Source: Pseudomonadota bacterium
GTDB lineage: Bacteria; Pseudomonadota; Alphaproteobacteria; Caulobacterales; Caulobacteraceae
Assembly: GCA_963205025.1 (NCBI GenBank)
Contig: CAUJHO010000043.1
Coordinates: 1 to 42,954, forward strand
Direction of reading: 5' to 3'
DNA: 42,954 bases
The notes under the pieces were generated by a model. That model did no database searches. It was not told the origin of the DNA and saw only the letters and a program-made list of their open reading frames with translations. Positions 35,321 through 42,954 of the stretch are shown here, piece after piece; within the stretch, counting starts at the first letter, position 1, and each line of letters opens with the position of its first letter. The position numbers and the translations under genes were made by a program.

Positions 35321-36292
35321 CTAGAGCTTGCCGGCGGCGTCGGTCGCCCGGACCAGGCCGTCGATGATCCCCGGTTCCGTCGAAGCATGGCCGGCGTCGC
35401 CGATCACCTCGAACCCGGCCTCCGGCCAGGCGCGATGCAGGGCCCAGGCTCCCGACATCGGCGTCACCACATCAAACCGACCCTGCACGATCCAGGCGGG
35501 GATCCGGCGGATCCGGTCGATGTTGTTCAGGATCCAGCCGTCGTCCGGCAGGAACCCCCTGTTGGTGAAGTACCAGTTTTCGATCCGGGCGAAGGCGACG
35601 GCGAAATCGGGGTCGGCGAACTTGTCGGGGCGGGCGACCGGACCCTGGGCGCTGACGGTGTCGCCCTCCCAGCTGGACCAGGCGACGGCACAGCGGCGTC
35701 GCTCGGCGACGTCGTCCCCCATCAACCGCTTGTAATAGGCCCCCATCAGGTCGTCGCGTTCGGCCGTCGGGATCGGCTCCAGGAAGCGTTCCCAGGCGTC
35801 CGGGAAGATCTCGGAGGCACCGTGCTGGTAGAACCAGTACAGTTCCGGTTGGGTCAGCAGGAAGATGCCTCTCAGGATCAGGCTGTCGACGCGGTCGGGG
35901 TGGGTGATGGCGTAGGCGAGGGCCAGGGTCGACCCCCACGAGCCCCCGAAAACCGACCACTTTTCGATGCCGGCCTGAACGCGCAGGCGCTCGATGTCCT
36001 CGATCAATTTCCAGGTATCGTTGTCCTCCAGCACGGCATTGGGCGTCGAGCGCCCGCATCCGCGCTGATCGAACATGAAGACGTTCCAGACCTTCGGATC
36101 GAAGTAGCGCCGCATGCCGGGATTGGTCGCCCCACCGGGCCCCCCGTGCAGGACCAGCATCGGCTTGCCTTGGGGATTGCCCGAGGCCTCCCAATAGACC
36201 TGATGGACACTGTCGGTCGCCATCATGCCGGAAGCATAGGCTTCGATCTCGGGATAGAGGTCGCGACGCGACTCGGACGATTGAAATTGCAT
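35321..36292 (-). CDS. pip: Prolyl aminopeptidase (alpha/beta hydrolase)
   Basis: This serine peptidase removes N-terminal proline from peptides. From ATG 36292 it is 323 residues, in the usual range. Visible are the oxyanion region LHGGPGGATNPGMRRYFDP, DQRGCGRSTP, the nucleophile elbow GGSWGSTLAL, and the C-terminal Asp/His region (GRFDVVTP and DAGHAST). An upstream ATG at 36334 would add 14 residues with no Shine-Dalgarno site and would read through a palindrome, so the inner start is preferred. It diverges from the MFS transporter. Confidence 0.92.
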   Translation of the reverse strand: MQFQSSESRRDLYPEIEAYASGMMATDSVHQVYWEASGNPQGKPMLVLHGGPGGATNPGMRRYFDPKVWNVFMFDQRGCGRSTPNAVLEDNDTWKLIEDIERLRVQAGIEKWSVFGGSWGSTLALAYAITHPDRVDSLILRGIFLLTQPELYWFYQHGASEIFPDAWERFLEPIPTAERDDLMGAYYKRLMGDDVAERRRCAVAWSSWEGDTVSAQGPVARPDKFADPDFAVAFARIENWYFTNRGFLPDDGWILNNIDRIRRIPAWIVQGRFDVVTPMSGAWALHRAWPEAGFEVIGDAGHASTEPGIIDGLVRATDAAGKL

Positions 36293-36311
36293 GGCCTGTG
36301 TGGACCTTGCC

Positions 36312-36327
36312 TTGACGTAAGCGTCAA
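36312..36327. promoter_or_regulatory. Palindromic operator candidate between pip and the MFS gene
   Basis: TTGACG-TAAG-CGTCAA is a perfect 6-bp inverted repeat with a 4-base centre, in the 108-base divergent gap. It is similar in form to operators bound by MerR-family regulators such as LiuR (TTGACG/CGTCAA arms), but no such regulator gene is in the window. It could control either flanking gene. The match may be chance. Confidence 0.4.
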
Positions 36328-36400
36328 CCCTCATTCGGGGAAAAGGGAGCGATCCTCGGTCCTTGGGGGCATCGCATGCAGTGGCGTGCTAAGGCGGGCC

Positions 36401-37573
36401 ATGAAGTCGAGCATGTCGAGCGCGCTGATTTACGGCCTGATCTTCGCCGCCACCGGCGTCAGCCTGCCCTATGCCGGTCTGTGGTTTGAGAGCCGGGGCC
36501 TGAGTGGATCGGAGATCGCCGTGATCCTGGCGGTGCCGATGCTGGCGCGGGCGGTGACCGGTCCGATGGTGGCGATCTGGGCGGACGGGTTTCGTCTGCG
36601 CCGGACCGCCCTGGCCTGGTTGTCGCTCGTCGCCGCCCTGGCTTATGGGGCCTGTATCTATGTCGAAGGCTTCGGCCTGTGGCTGGTGTTATGGTTCGTG
36701 GCCTCGACGGCGGCGTCATCGCTGATACCGTTGAGTGATGCCTTCACACTCAAGTTGGCGCGGCGCGAGGGGTTCGACTTCTCAATTCCGCGGGGCGTGG
36801 GGTCGGTCAGCTTCATTGCCGCCAATGTCGTGATGGGCGTCCTGCTCCGATCGGAATCGGCCGACCTCATTCTCGTCTGGGCCGCCGTCGTCAGCCTGCT
36901 CCTGGCTGCGATGGTGCTGCTGGCCCCCGCCGAACCCGTGCATGAGGTGACAGACGGCCTACGACCGCCGCGGCTGGCCGGCCTGGGCCAGCTGATGTCG
37001 GACCGGCGCTTCATGACGGCGGTGCTGGCCGTCAGCCTGATCCAGGCCTCCCACGCCTTCTACTATGGCTTTTCCGCCATCGCCTGGCGCGAACAGGGCA
37101 TCTCGACGCGCGACGTGGGTCTGCTGTGGGGCTTCAGCGTTGCCGTCGAAGTGGGGCTGCTGTGGGCCTTCGAGCCCTGGCGAAAGCGCCGGGGAATCGG
37201 GCCGATGACGCTTCTATTGACGGGAGGTATTGCCGCGATCCTGCGCTGGAGTGCCCTGGCGGCCGCGCCGCCGCTGGCCCTGCTGTGGCCGCTGCAGGCG
37301 CTTCACGCCCTGAGTTTTGCTGCGGTCTATCTGGCGGCGATGCAACTGATCGAGCGGCTGGCACCGCCGTCCCAGGCCACCCCCGCCCAGATGCTCTATT
37401 CCAGCCTGTCGTCCGGGCTGCTGATCGGGATGGCGACGGTCGTTTCCGGGCCGCTCTATGACGACTACGGCGTCACCGGCTACCTGGCGATGGCGGTCAT
37501 GGCCACGATCGGCATGGCCCTGGCCGTGGTCTTTCAGCGCATGCGACCCGAGTCGGAGCTCCAGCTTCGATAG
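36401..37573 (+). CDS. MFS transporter (MFS_1-like)
   Basis: A 390-residue transporter of the major facilitator superfamily with about twelve membrane segments. It begins MKSSMSSALIYGLIFAATGVSLPYAGLWFESRGLSG, and loop 2-3 reads GPMVAIWADGFRLRRT. The sequence looks like the MFS_1-like/nucleoside-proton symporter type (PF12832) found in many alphaproteobacteria, but the substrate is unknown. AAGG stands 6 bases before ATG 36401. The open frame extends far 5', but that part is antisense to pip and is not used. It converges on tipN with 13 bases between. Confidence 0.88.
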   Translation: MKSSMSSALIYGLIFAATGVSLPYAGLWFESRGLSGSEIAVILAVPMLARAVTGPMVAIWADGFRLRRTALAWLSLVAALAYGACIYVEGFGLWLVLWFVASTAASSLIPLSDAFTLKLARREGFDFSIPRGVGSVSFIAANVVMGVLLRSESADLILVWAAVVSLLLAAMVLLAPAEPVHEVTDGLRPPRLAGLGQLMSDRRFMTAVLAVSLIQASHAFYYGFSAIAWREQGISTRDVGLLWGFSVAVEVGLLWAFEPWRKRRGIGPMTLLLTGGIAAILRWSALAAAPPLALLWPLQALHALSFAAVYLAAMQLIERLAPPSQATPAQMLYSSLSSGLLIGMATVVSGPLYDDYGVTGYLAMAVMATIGMALAVVFQRMRPESELQLR

Positions 37574-37586
37574 ATTGAGGCCCGCC

Positions 37587-39965
37587 CTAGGACAGATCGC
37601 CGACCGCCGCATCGAGCAGCAGCCAGGTGCGGCCCGCCTCGGTCCCCAGCAGGTCGCCGGCGGCCTCCCCGTCGGGGCGGTGGATGGCGGCCTCGACGAC
37701 GTCGGCATAGCGATGGACGAACTGTTCGACATCGGCGCGCATCTGGCGGTCGGTCAGCACGCGCCGGGAGATGCGTCGTACCGCCGCCGGAGCCACCCGT
37801 CGCACGATGTCACGCGAGCGGCTGACGTCGCCGGCCTCCAGCGAGCGTGCCGCCTCCTCGACTCGCGTGCGGGGCAGGAGGGCCGAGGGGTCGATCCCCA
37901 TTTCGCGAATACCGGCGGTGAGATCGGCAAACAGGACCTCCACGGGCGGGGCGGGGGCCGGTCGGGCCTGGGGCTCTGGCTGGGTCGGCACCTCATCGGC
38001 GCTGGCCAGAAGTTCCTTCCAGGACATGGGCTCGGATTGCGGGGCCAGGGGCGGGTTCACCGGTTCGAACGCCTTGCGGACCTCTTCGTCCTTTGAGGTC
38101 GGGGTCAGACGAAGACGGTCGCCCAACGGCGCGTTCCGCGCCGGCTCGGCCGCGAGAGACGGCCGCGTCCGACGGTCGCTGGCGGCGGTGTCACCCGACA
38201 CAACGCCCATCAACTGGACGGCTTCGGACAGCATTTCGTAGTTGCGCTTCACCCGGTCCTGGAAGGCCGTGTCGACCGCTTGGGTTTCGGCGGCGGCCCG
38301 GCGGGTCGCCTCGGTCAGGGCGTTGATGCCGTTCTCGACGGCGGCGCTGATCTCTTCGACGCGGGTGCGGGCGTCGGCCGGCAGGCGTGCGGCCCGCTCG
38401 TCCATCTGGCGCATCGAGTCCTCGACATGGGCGATGGCCGCTCGAACCTCGAGCAGGCTCTCTTCAAGGCTGGACGCGATACGCGCGACCGCGTCCTCGC
38501 CAAGGTTGGCCGTCTCGGTGACGACCCGGCGCGTCGCTTCCAGTCGCGATTCTGCGGCCTGATCGGCCGCCTTGCCGGCCGCGAAGGCCATTTCCCCGAG
38601 GCTGTCGAGCCGGGCCTGGGCCGAGGTGACGGCCTCTTCGGTCGAAGTGCGGGCGACTTCGAGCGCGGCCTGGAGGTCGGCGAGTGTCCGCTCGCTCTCC
38701 TGTACGGCGTTCTCGCGCGCCTGCGCCGCCAGGTCCTCGAACCGGTCCAGCGCCTCGCGCGTGCGGGCGTCGAAGGCCCGCGCCTCGTTCTGGCTCATGT
38801 CCGACAGCGCCTTCACCTGATCGGTAGCGGCTTCGAGCAGGTCCTGGATCGCGGTGACCGACACTGTCGAATGCTCGTTCAGTTCGCTCGAGGTCAGTCT
38901 GACCTGGCCGAGAGACTCGGTGAGCTGAGCCCGCTGGCTCTCGACCTGGGCCGAGAAATCCTCCTGATCGCGACGCAGGCCGAAGGCGGCCTGGACGAGG
39001 GCGGCCCTCTGCTCAGACAGGCCTTCCTCGACCGAGCGGATCTGGTCGGCGACGCCTGAGCCGGCCGTTTCGAGGCGCATGGTTTGGCGCGACAGGTCGT
39101 CGGCGGCGGCGCGTGCGGCGTCCTGGGCCTCGCCGGCGGCGGAAGCCATGTCGGCTGCACGGGCCGCCAGGGCCGCTTCCGCTTCGCGAAGCTGGGTCTG
39201 GGCCAGGTCGGAGGCGTCGGCCACCATGCGGGCCTGGCGTTCGACCGTGTCGATCACGCCCTGGGTCTGGCTTTCGAGGCGTTCCCCCAGTTCCGCCAGG
39301 CCCTCTCGCTCACGCGACAGCTGTTCGGTGATCCTGCGCGCGGTGCGTTGCGCCATGTCGGCGGCGTCGTTCAGCCGGCGGGTTTCCTCCTCCATCGCCG
39401 CGCGCAGGGCCGCGATCTCGGTGCGCGCGGTTTCGGCGGCCGCGGTCGACTGGTCGATGTCGGATCTCAGTCCGATGAGTGCCAGTCCCGATTCCTGCAC
39501 CGCCACGCCGGTCGGCAGGCCAAGATTGTCGGCCAGGCCGCGAGCCCGCCGAACCTCAGCGGCCAGGGCCGCCGACTGCCGCATCAGGCTGGCGACCATC
39601 AGCGCCAGGCCGGCCGGAGCCAGGGCGACCAGGACGATCAGCGCGGCGGTGGTGGGATCCAGCTCCAGCTGGCCGCCGCCGACCTGATAGGCGACATAGG
39701 AGGCGACGCCGCCGATCCAGAGCAGGGCAGCGATGATGGCGAGTGGATAGGCCGCCGGCGCATCCTGGTTCCTGATCAGGGCCGGACTGGGCCGCGACGG
39801 GGCCGTCACATTGCGCGAGGTGTCGGTCGGGGCCGGCACCTCGGCCGTCGGCTCTTCGACCACGAGGGGCGGGGCGATCTTCGACGAGGCCGTCTCCGGT
39901 TCCACCAGTTCGACCGGCGGTTCCATTTCAGCAACGGTACTCGAAGATTTGGATCGTGACTTCAT
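37587..39965 (-). CDS. tipN: TipN-like polarity protein
   Basis: In Caulobacter, TipN marks the new pole, orients the division plane and flagellum, and helps ParA-driven chromosome segregation. This 792-residue protein has the same plan: an acidic/Pro N-terminal tail, two membrane helices (about 73-95 and 106-128), a very long Ala/Glu/Arg coiled coil (about 130-580), and a C-terminal region ending in LLLDAAVGDLS. Caulobacter TipN is somewhat longer (888 aa by recollection). ATG 39965 is used, with AAGGGG 8 bases before it. Other coiled-coil proteins could look similar; two N-terminal helices plus the C-terminal block favour TipN. Confidence 0.72.
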   Translation of the reverse strand: MKSRSKSSSTVAEMEPPVELVEPETASSKIAPPLVVEEPTAEVPAPTDTSRNVTAPSRPSPALIRNQDAPAAYPLAIIAALLWIGGVASYVAYQVGGGQLELDPTTAALIVLVALAPAGLALMVASLMRQSAALAAEVRRARGLADNLGLPTGVAVQESGLALIGLRSDIDQSTAAAETARTEIAALRAAMEEETRRLNDAADMAQRTARRITEQLSREREGLAELGERLESQTQGVIDTVERQARMVADASDLAQTQLREAEAALAARAADMASAAGEAQDAARAAADDLSRQTMRLETAGSGVADQIRSVEEGLSEQRAALVQAAFGLRRDQEDFSAQVESQRAQLTESLGQVRLTSSELNEHSTVSVTAIQDLLEAATDQVKALSDMSQNEARAFDARTREALDRFEDLAAQARENAVQESERTLADLQAALEVARTSTEEAVTSAQARLDSLGEMAFAAGKAADQAAESRLEATRRVVTETANLGEDAVARIASSLEESLLEVRAAIAHVEDSMRQMDERAARLPADARTRVEEISAAVENGINALTEATRRAAAETQAVDTAFQDRVKRNYEMLSEAVQLMGVVSGDTAASDRRTRPSLAAEPARNAPLGDRLRLTPTSKDEEVRKAFEPVNPPLAPQSEPMSWKELLASADEVPTQPEPQARPAPAPPVEVLFADLTAGIREMGIDPSALLPRTRVEEAARSLEAGDVSRSRDIVRRVAPAAVRRISRRVLTDRQMRADVEQFVHRYADVVEAAIHRPDGEAAGDLLGTEAGRTWLLLDAAVGDLS

Positions 39966-40007
39966 GACCGGCCCCTTGGGTGGCGCGCTCGGGCGGACGC
40001 GCGCCAA

Positions 40008-40031
40008 AATGAACTCTTAACGGTTCATTGA
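40008..40031. promoter_or_regulatory. Dyad and CtrA-like motif upstream of tipN
   Basis: AATGAAC (40008-40014) and GTTCATT (40023-40029) are a perfect 7-bp inverted repeat with an 8-base spacer, 43 bases upstream of the tipN start. Overlapping it, TTAA (40017-40020), 7 bases, then TTGA (40028-40031) is one mismatch from the CtrA box TTAA-N7-TTAA. Either could be a regulatory site; neither is proven. Confidence 0.4.
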
Positions 40032-40054
40032 TGTGGGGCAAAGGTCAGACCGGC

Positions 40055-40231
40055 CTAGCAGTCCCGATTCGCGGTGGATACCGTCGCTGACGGCCCGCTG
40101 GGGCAATCCACCGTGCGATGAACCTCGCGGGACTCGCTGGCGCGTTGATCCACATTCAGGCCAAGCTGGGCAAGGATTGTGGCGACCAGGGCGGCAATCA
40201 GGCCGACGAGGATGTCGATGAATGTCTGCAT
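40055..40231 (-). CDS. Small membrane protein, 58 aa
   Basis: From ATG 40231 the product is MQTFIDILVGLIAALVATILAQL and so on: one membrane helix (about 4-24) followed by a short polar tail with two cysteines (HRTVDCPSG and a final NRDC). A G-rich ribosome-binding site, GGGGGG, lies 7 bases upstream of this start. A longer open frame begins upstream, but it has no conserved look. It is on the same strand as tipN and directly upstream. The family is unknown; the helix and ribosome-binding site argue for a real gene. Confidence 0.55.
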   Translation of the reverse strand: MQTFIDILVGLIAALVATILAQLGLNVDQRASESREVHRTVDCPSGPSATVSTANRDC

Positions 40232-40349
40232 TCGCCAGCCCCCCTGCTGATGGTTCGAGAAGTGACTTATGTGCCGGATAAGCGCCTGAGGCAACTACGT
40301 TCGACAAGCGCGCCTGCAAGCGCAGATCCCCCGTTGTCGCGCCTCACGA

Positions 40350-41132
40350 TCAGCGGGACAGACCCCCACCCGCGTTTCGGTCCTCACCCGTGGTCAGGTC
40401 AAAATCGAAGACCAGGGGCAGGTGGTCCGATGCCAGGCGCGCCAGCGGATGAAACGGCGCGTGGACGTGCCGGATCGTAATGCTCCGACTGACGAAACAG
40501 TGGTCGATACGGATCGTTGGAAAGGCCGACGGAAAGGTCTTCACCGACCTGTCGAGCCCGGCCAGGCGCTGGGCATCGCGCAAATGCTGCGCCAGGTGGC
40601 GATAGGGACCGGTCACCGAGGTGAAGTTGAAATCCCCGATCAGGATGGTCGGGTCCTGGCATCTCGGGTCGCCGAGCCATTTCGGCCCCGCCAGCGCCTT
40701 GACCTGGCGGTGCTGTTCTCCCGGTAGCAGACCCAGGTGGGTATTGATGACCTGAAGCCGGGCCTGGCCGAGGCTGACTTCCAGCCAGAGGGCACCGCGC
40801 GGCTCCAGGCCCGGAACGCCTCCGAGCGTCGGCAGGGCCGCGCCCTTTAGCCGGCGTTGGGGCAGGGCGGTCAGGATGGCGTCGCCATACAGTTCTTCCT
40901 CGACCTGCATGGCGGCGTAGAAATCGACGTTCATGCCCAGCAGCGATGCGATGGCATGGGCCTGGTCGACATGCCCGGTGCGCGCGCGCCGCACGTCCAG
41001 CTCCTGCAGGCACACGATGTCGGCGCGGCAATCCGCAATGACCGCCGCGATGCGCTCGACATCGAGCTGTCGGTCCGTCCCCACACAACGGTGGACATTG
41101 TAGGTCATGATACGCGGCATCTGGGGGACCAT
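40350..41132 (-). CDS. Endonuclease/exonuclease/phosphatase (EEP) family hydrolase
   Basis: A 260-residue member of the DNase I/exonuclease III-like superfamily. Motifs in order are IMTYNVHRC with the Asn, CLQELD with the metal-binding Glu, INTHLGL, LIGDFNFT with the Asp-Phe-Asn catalytic segment, and the final DH in ASDHLPLVFDF. The members without a targeting signal include phosphodiesterases and sphingomyelinase-like enzymes; the substrate cannot be inferred. Two starts are close (41132 and 41120); 41132 is used because AGG precedes it, but the inner ATG gives the more usual beginning. Confidence 0.85.
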   Translation of the reverse strand: MVPQMPRIMTYNVHRCVGTDRQLDVERIAAVIADCRADIVCLQELDVRRARTGHVDQAHAIASLLGMNVDFYAAMQVEEELYGDAILTALPQRRLKGAALPTLGGVPGLEPRGALWLEVSLGQARLQVINTHLGLLPGEQHRQVKALAGPKWLGDPRCQDPTILIGDFNFTSVTGPYRHLAQHLRDAQRLAGLDRSVKTFPSAFPTIRIDHCFVSRSITIRHVHAPFHPLARLASDHLPLVFDFDLTTGEDRNAGGGLSR

Positions 41133-41169
41133 AGACTGCCTGACGGCAGACGCGAGAAGGGAGGTCGGA

Positions 41170-41736
41170 TCAGGCCATGGCGGATCGGAGCGCGACCCGG
41201 GCCGAGGCAAAGGCCGAGACGGCATCGCCTGACGCCATTCCGGCGACCAGGGCGTCGCGGGCCGCCTGCAGGGCTGCAGCCGGTACCTGGCCGGCCAGGT
41301 CTGACGACGCCATCACCCGCACGCTCTTCTGGGCATCGGCCACATAGAACAGGACCAGATCGCTGCGCGTTCCGATCAGCCCGCGCGCCTGGCCCTCGAC
41401 GCGAAGATCCGGAAGCAGCCAACCCGACTGGGGCGCAAGGTTCGCCACAGCCCTCCAAGCCAGGACGACACCGTTCAGCAGGATGGCCTGGGTCATCAGG
41501 GCCCCGACGAAGGGGCCGGCGTCCAGGCCGGTTTCCGCCGTCAGATGTCCGGCCCGCCAGACCGTGGCCAGACCGGGCAGCCAGGCTGGGCTCGTCCCCA
41601 GTGCCAGTGACAGGGCGGGTGCCAGCAGGGCGACGACAATGCCAAGACCCAGGGCCAGATCGAGCCGATCCGGCGCGCTGGCGACATGGAAGGTGCGGAT
41701 CTCGAAGGTGTCGGGTGCCGGGGCCTTGCTCTTCAC
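41170..41736 (-). CDS. TPM-like membrane protein, second of pair
   Basis: A 188-residue protein with two hydrophobic stretches (about 27-46 and 83-100). A C-terminal domain follows (ARGLIGTRSDLVLFYVADAQKSVRVMASSDL) that resembles the last part of the small TPM-domain proteins often paired with a YgcG-type protein. The typical N-terminal TPM segment is not recognisable, so the family call is tentative. Its ATG overlaps the upstream gene by 4 bases, implying joint translation. Role unknown; probably inner-membrane. Confidence 0.65.
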   Translation of the reverse strand: MKSKAPAPDTFEIRTFHVASAPDRLDLALGLGIVVALLAPALSLALGTSPAWLPGLATVWRAGHLTAETGLDAGPFVGALMTQAILLNGVVLAWRAVANLAPQSGWLLPDLRVEGQARGLIGTRSDLVLFYVADAQKSVRVMASSDLAGQVPAAALQAARDALVAGMASGDAVSAFASARVALRSAMA

Positions 41737-42326
41737 CAGCGCCCCCGCATGGTTCTGAGGTGACGGGCCGGATGGAAGGCGAGCAAGGCCAGAACCCCGG
41801 CGGCCAGGATGAAGATCATGTCGCGCAGGCCGCGCGGGTCGCCGGTATGGCCGACGGTCATCGGTGGCTGGCCCGTCGATTTCAGGCGCTGGGCAATGAC
41901 GTTGATACCGGCGCGCACGGCCGCGCCATTTCGTCCGTTCCTCAGCTTGGGCAGCATCCGCGACTGGATGAGGGCGGTCCAGTCCGCGTCGGGGATGCGC
42001 GCGTTCACCGAAGGGCTGCCCTGGATGCGAACCTGTCGTTCATTCATCGCCAGCAGCAGGACGACCTGTTCGCGCGACGGGTCCCAGACCGGCAGGTCCA
42101 GGGCGACTTCGCGGGCCGAGAAATATCCCAGGCTGGGCACGGTCGCGACGAACAGTTCGACTCCGGTTGCGGCCTCAAGCTCGGCGCTGGCGAATTCAAT
42201 CTCGTCGCGCGTCGTTTCGAACAGGACGTTGGCGCGATCCAGCGTGTGGGGCGTCGCCGGCGCGGCCTCGACCGTCGCGGCGAGCGAAAGACAGACCCCT
42301 GCAATCAGCGCGACCCGGTAACGCAT
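41733..42326 (-). CDS. TPM domain-containing secreted membrane protein
   Basis: A 197-residue protein with a signal peptide ([21 protein letters not shown]). A TPM domain follows (LDRANVLFETTRDEIEFASAELE, TGVELFVATVPSLG, VWDPSREQVVLLLAMNERQVRI), then a C-terminal membrane helix (MIFILAAGVLALLAF) and a short basic tail. The TPM family (YgcG/Psb32) acts in envelopes or thylakoids; its chemistry in bacteria is not settled. The ATG overlaps the folD TGA by 1 base, and its own stop overlaps the next gene by 4 bases. Confidence 0.85.
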   Translation of the reverse strand: MRYRVALIAGVCLSLAATVEAAPATPHTLDRANVLFETTRDEIEFASAELEAATGVELFVATVPSLGYFSAREVALDLPVWDPSREQVVLLLAMNERQVRIQGSPSVNARIPDADWTALIQSRMLPKLRNGRNGAAVRAGINVIAQRLKSTGQPPMTVGHTGDPRGLRDMIFILAAGVLALLAFHPARHLRTMRGRW

Positions 42327-42954
42327 CAGATCCTATCTGGAACGATCCCGGCCCGGCGGCAAGCGGCGCTGTAGGTATTCGCCAGCAGGCAGGCGATCGT
42401 CATCGGCCCGACCCCGCCGGGGACCGGCGTGATGGCCCCGGCGACCTCGATCGCCTCTGCAAAGGCGACGTCACCGACGACGCGCGTCTTGCCGGCGGCC
42501 GCCAGGACCGGATCGCTGTGCGGGACGCGGTTGATGCCGACGTCGATGACCGTGGCCCCGGACTTGATCCAGTCGCCGCGGATCATTTCGGGGCGGCCCA
42601 CGGCTGCGACGAGAATGTCGGCACGCCGGCACACGCCGGGCAGGTCGCGCGTGCGCGAATGCGCCACGGTCACCGTGCAGTCAGCGCCGAGCAACAGCTG
42701 GGCCATCGGCTTGCCGACGATATTGGAGCGTCCGACGATCACCGCCTCGGCCCCGCTGCGCGACCCCCGTGCGGCCTTGAGCAGCATCAGGCAGCCCAGC
42801 GGCGGCCAGGGCACCAGGCCCGGAAGCCCGACGGCGAGGCGACCGGCGTTGACCACAAGAAAGCCGTCGACGTCCTTGTCCGGGTCGATGGCCGTCAGCA
42901 CCGCCATCGTGTCCAGATGCGCCGGCAGCGGCAGCTGGACGAGAATGCCGTGAA
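42326..42954 (-). CDS. folD: Bifunctional methylenetetrahydrofolate dehydrogenase/cyclohydrolase FolD (5' part outside window)
   Basis: FolD converts methylene-THF to formyl-THF in one-carbon metabolism. The visible C-terminal two-thirds (about 208 codons) runs from [14 protein letters not shown] at the window edge. It then has [49 protein letters not shown], and the ending [19 protein letters not shown]. The catalytic Lys and Tyr lie upstream, outside the window. Two TPM-type genes follow without a gap. Confidence 0.97.
   Translation of the reverse strand, partial: HGILVQLPLPAHLDTMAVLTAIDPDKDVDGFLVVNAGRLAVGLPGLVPWPPLGCLMLLKAARGSRSGAEAVIVGRSNIVGKPMAQLLLGADCTVTVAHSRTRDLPGVCRRADILVAAVGRPEMIRGDWIKSGATVIDVGINRVPHSDPVLAAAGKTRVVGDVAFAEAIEVAGAITPVPGGVGPMTIACLLANTYSAACRRAGIVPDRI

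Noticed and set aside
34985..36400. N-terminal extension of the MFS open frame (up to 862 codons)
   Set aside because: The extension runs through the DUF6173-like gene in another frame and antisense to pip; the transporter starts naturally at 36401.

Overview
This is a GC-rich, densely coded chromosomal segment from an alphaproteobacterium. The most likely source is Caulobacterales, Brevundimonas or a close relative. The reasons are a PopA-like receiver-receiver-degenerate GGDEF protein, a TipN-like polarity protein, a Caulobacter-type 347-residue MreB, and frequent GTG/TTG starts with 1-4 base gene overlaps. This assignment comes from reading translations and has not been checked by alignment. 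I see no tRNA or rRNA gene, CRISPR array, insertion sequence or intact prophage.

Layout. 1-3.0 kb: the 3' end of an EF-Tu gene with a strong terminator, then a small unknown gene and recG on the minus strand. 3.1-7.6 kb: a GH19 lysozyme/chitinase-like gene whose peptidoglycan-binding N-terminus is cut by an in-frame TGA, then sdhE overlapping mfd. 7.6-12.7 kb: popA (minus), a YihY/BrkB membrane protein (plus), a TusA-like protein coupled to an M1 aminopeptidase lipoprotein, and an FKBP-type lipoprotein (minus). 12.7-21.5 kb: rpoB and rpoC. They have their own leader, because the upstream neighbour points the other way and rplJL is absent. The leader holds a terminator-like hairpin just before rpoB, and a repeat-rich spacer separates rpoB from rpoC.

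21.5-28.7 kb: a short membrane-anchored unknown, a zf-TFIIB protein, a TrmN6-like methyltransferase, a long-chain polyprenyl diphosphate synthase, a WecA/MraY-type glycosyl-1-phosphate transferase, an aspartate aminotransferase, a small Cys-containing secreted protein, a TVP38/TMEM64 membrane protein and a beta-class-like GST. 28.7-35.2 kb: the rod-shape operon mreB-mreC-mreD-mrdA-rodA, followed 3 bases later by a DUF6173-like gene. 35.3-42.95 kb: prolyl aminopeptidase, an MFS transporter, tipN, a 58-residue membrane peptide, an EEP-family hydrolase, two TPM-type envelope proteins and folD, which runs off the right end.

Functional themes are transcription and transcription-coupled repair (rpoBC, mfd, recG), cell elongation and peptidoglycan synthesis (mre operon, polyprenyl and WecA-like enzymes), and cell polarity and cell-cycle control (popA, tipN). 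I found no convincing undescribed multi-gene system. The best leads are the interrupted GH19 gene, the rpoB leader attenuator candidate, the rpoB-rpoC spacer repeat, the unknown gene at the end of the mre operon, and the dyads upstream of tipN and of the pip/MFS pair.
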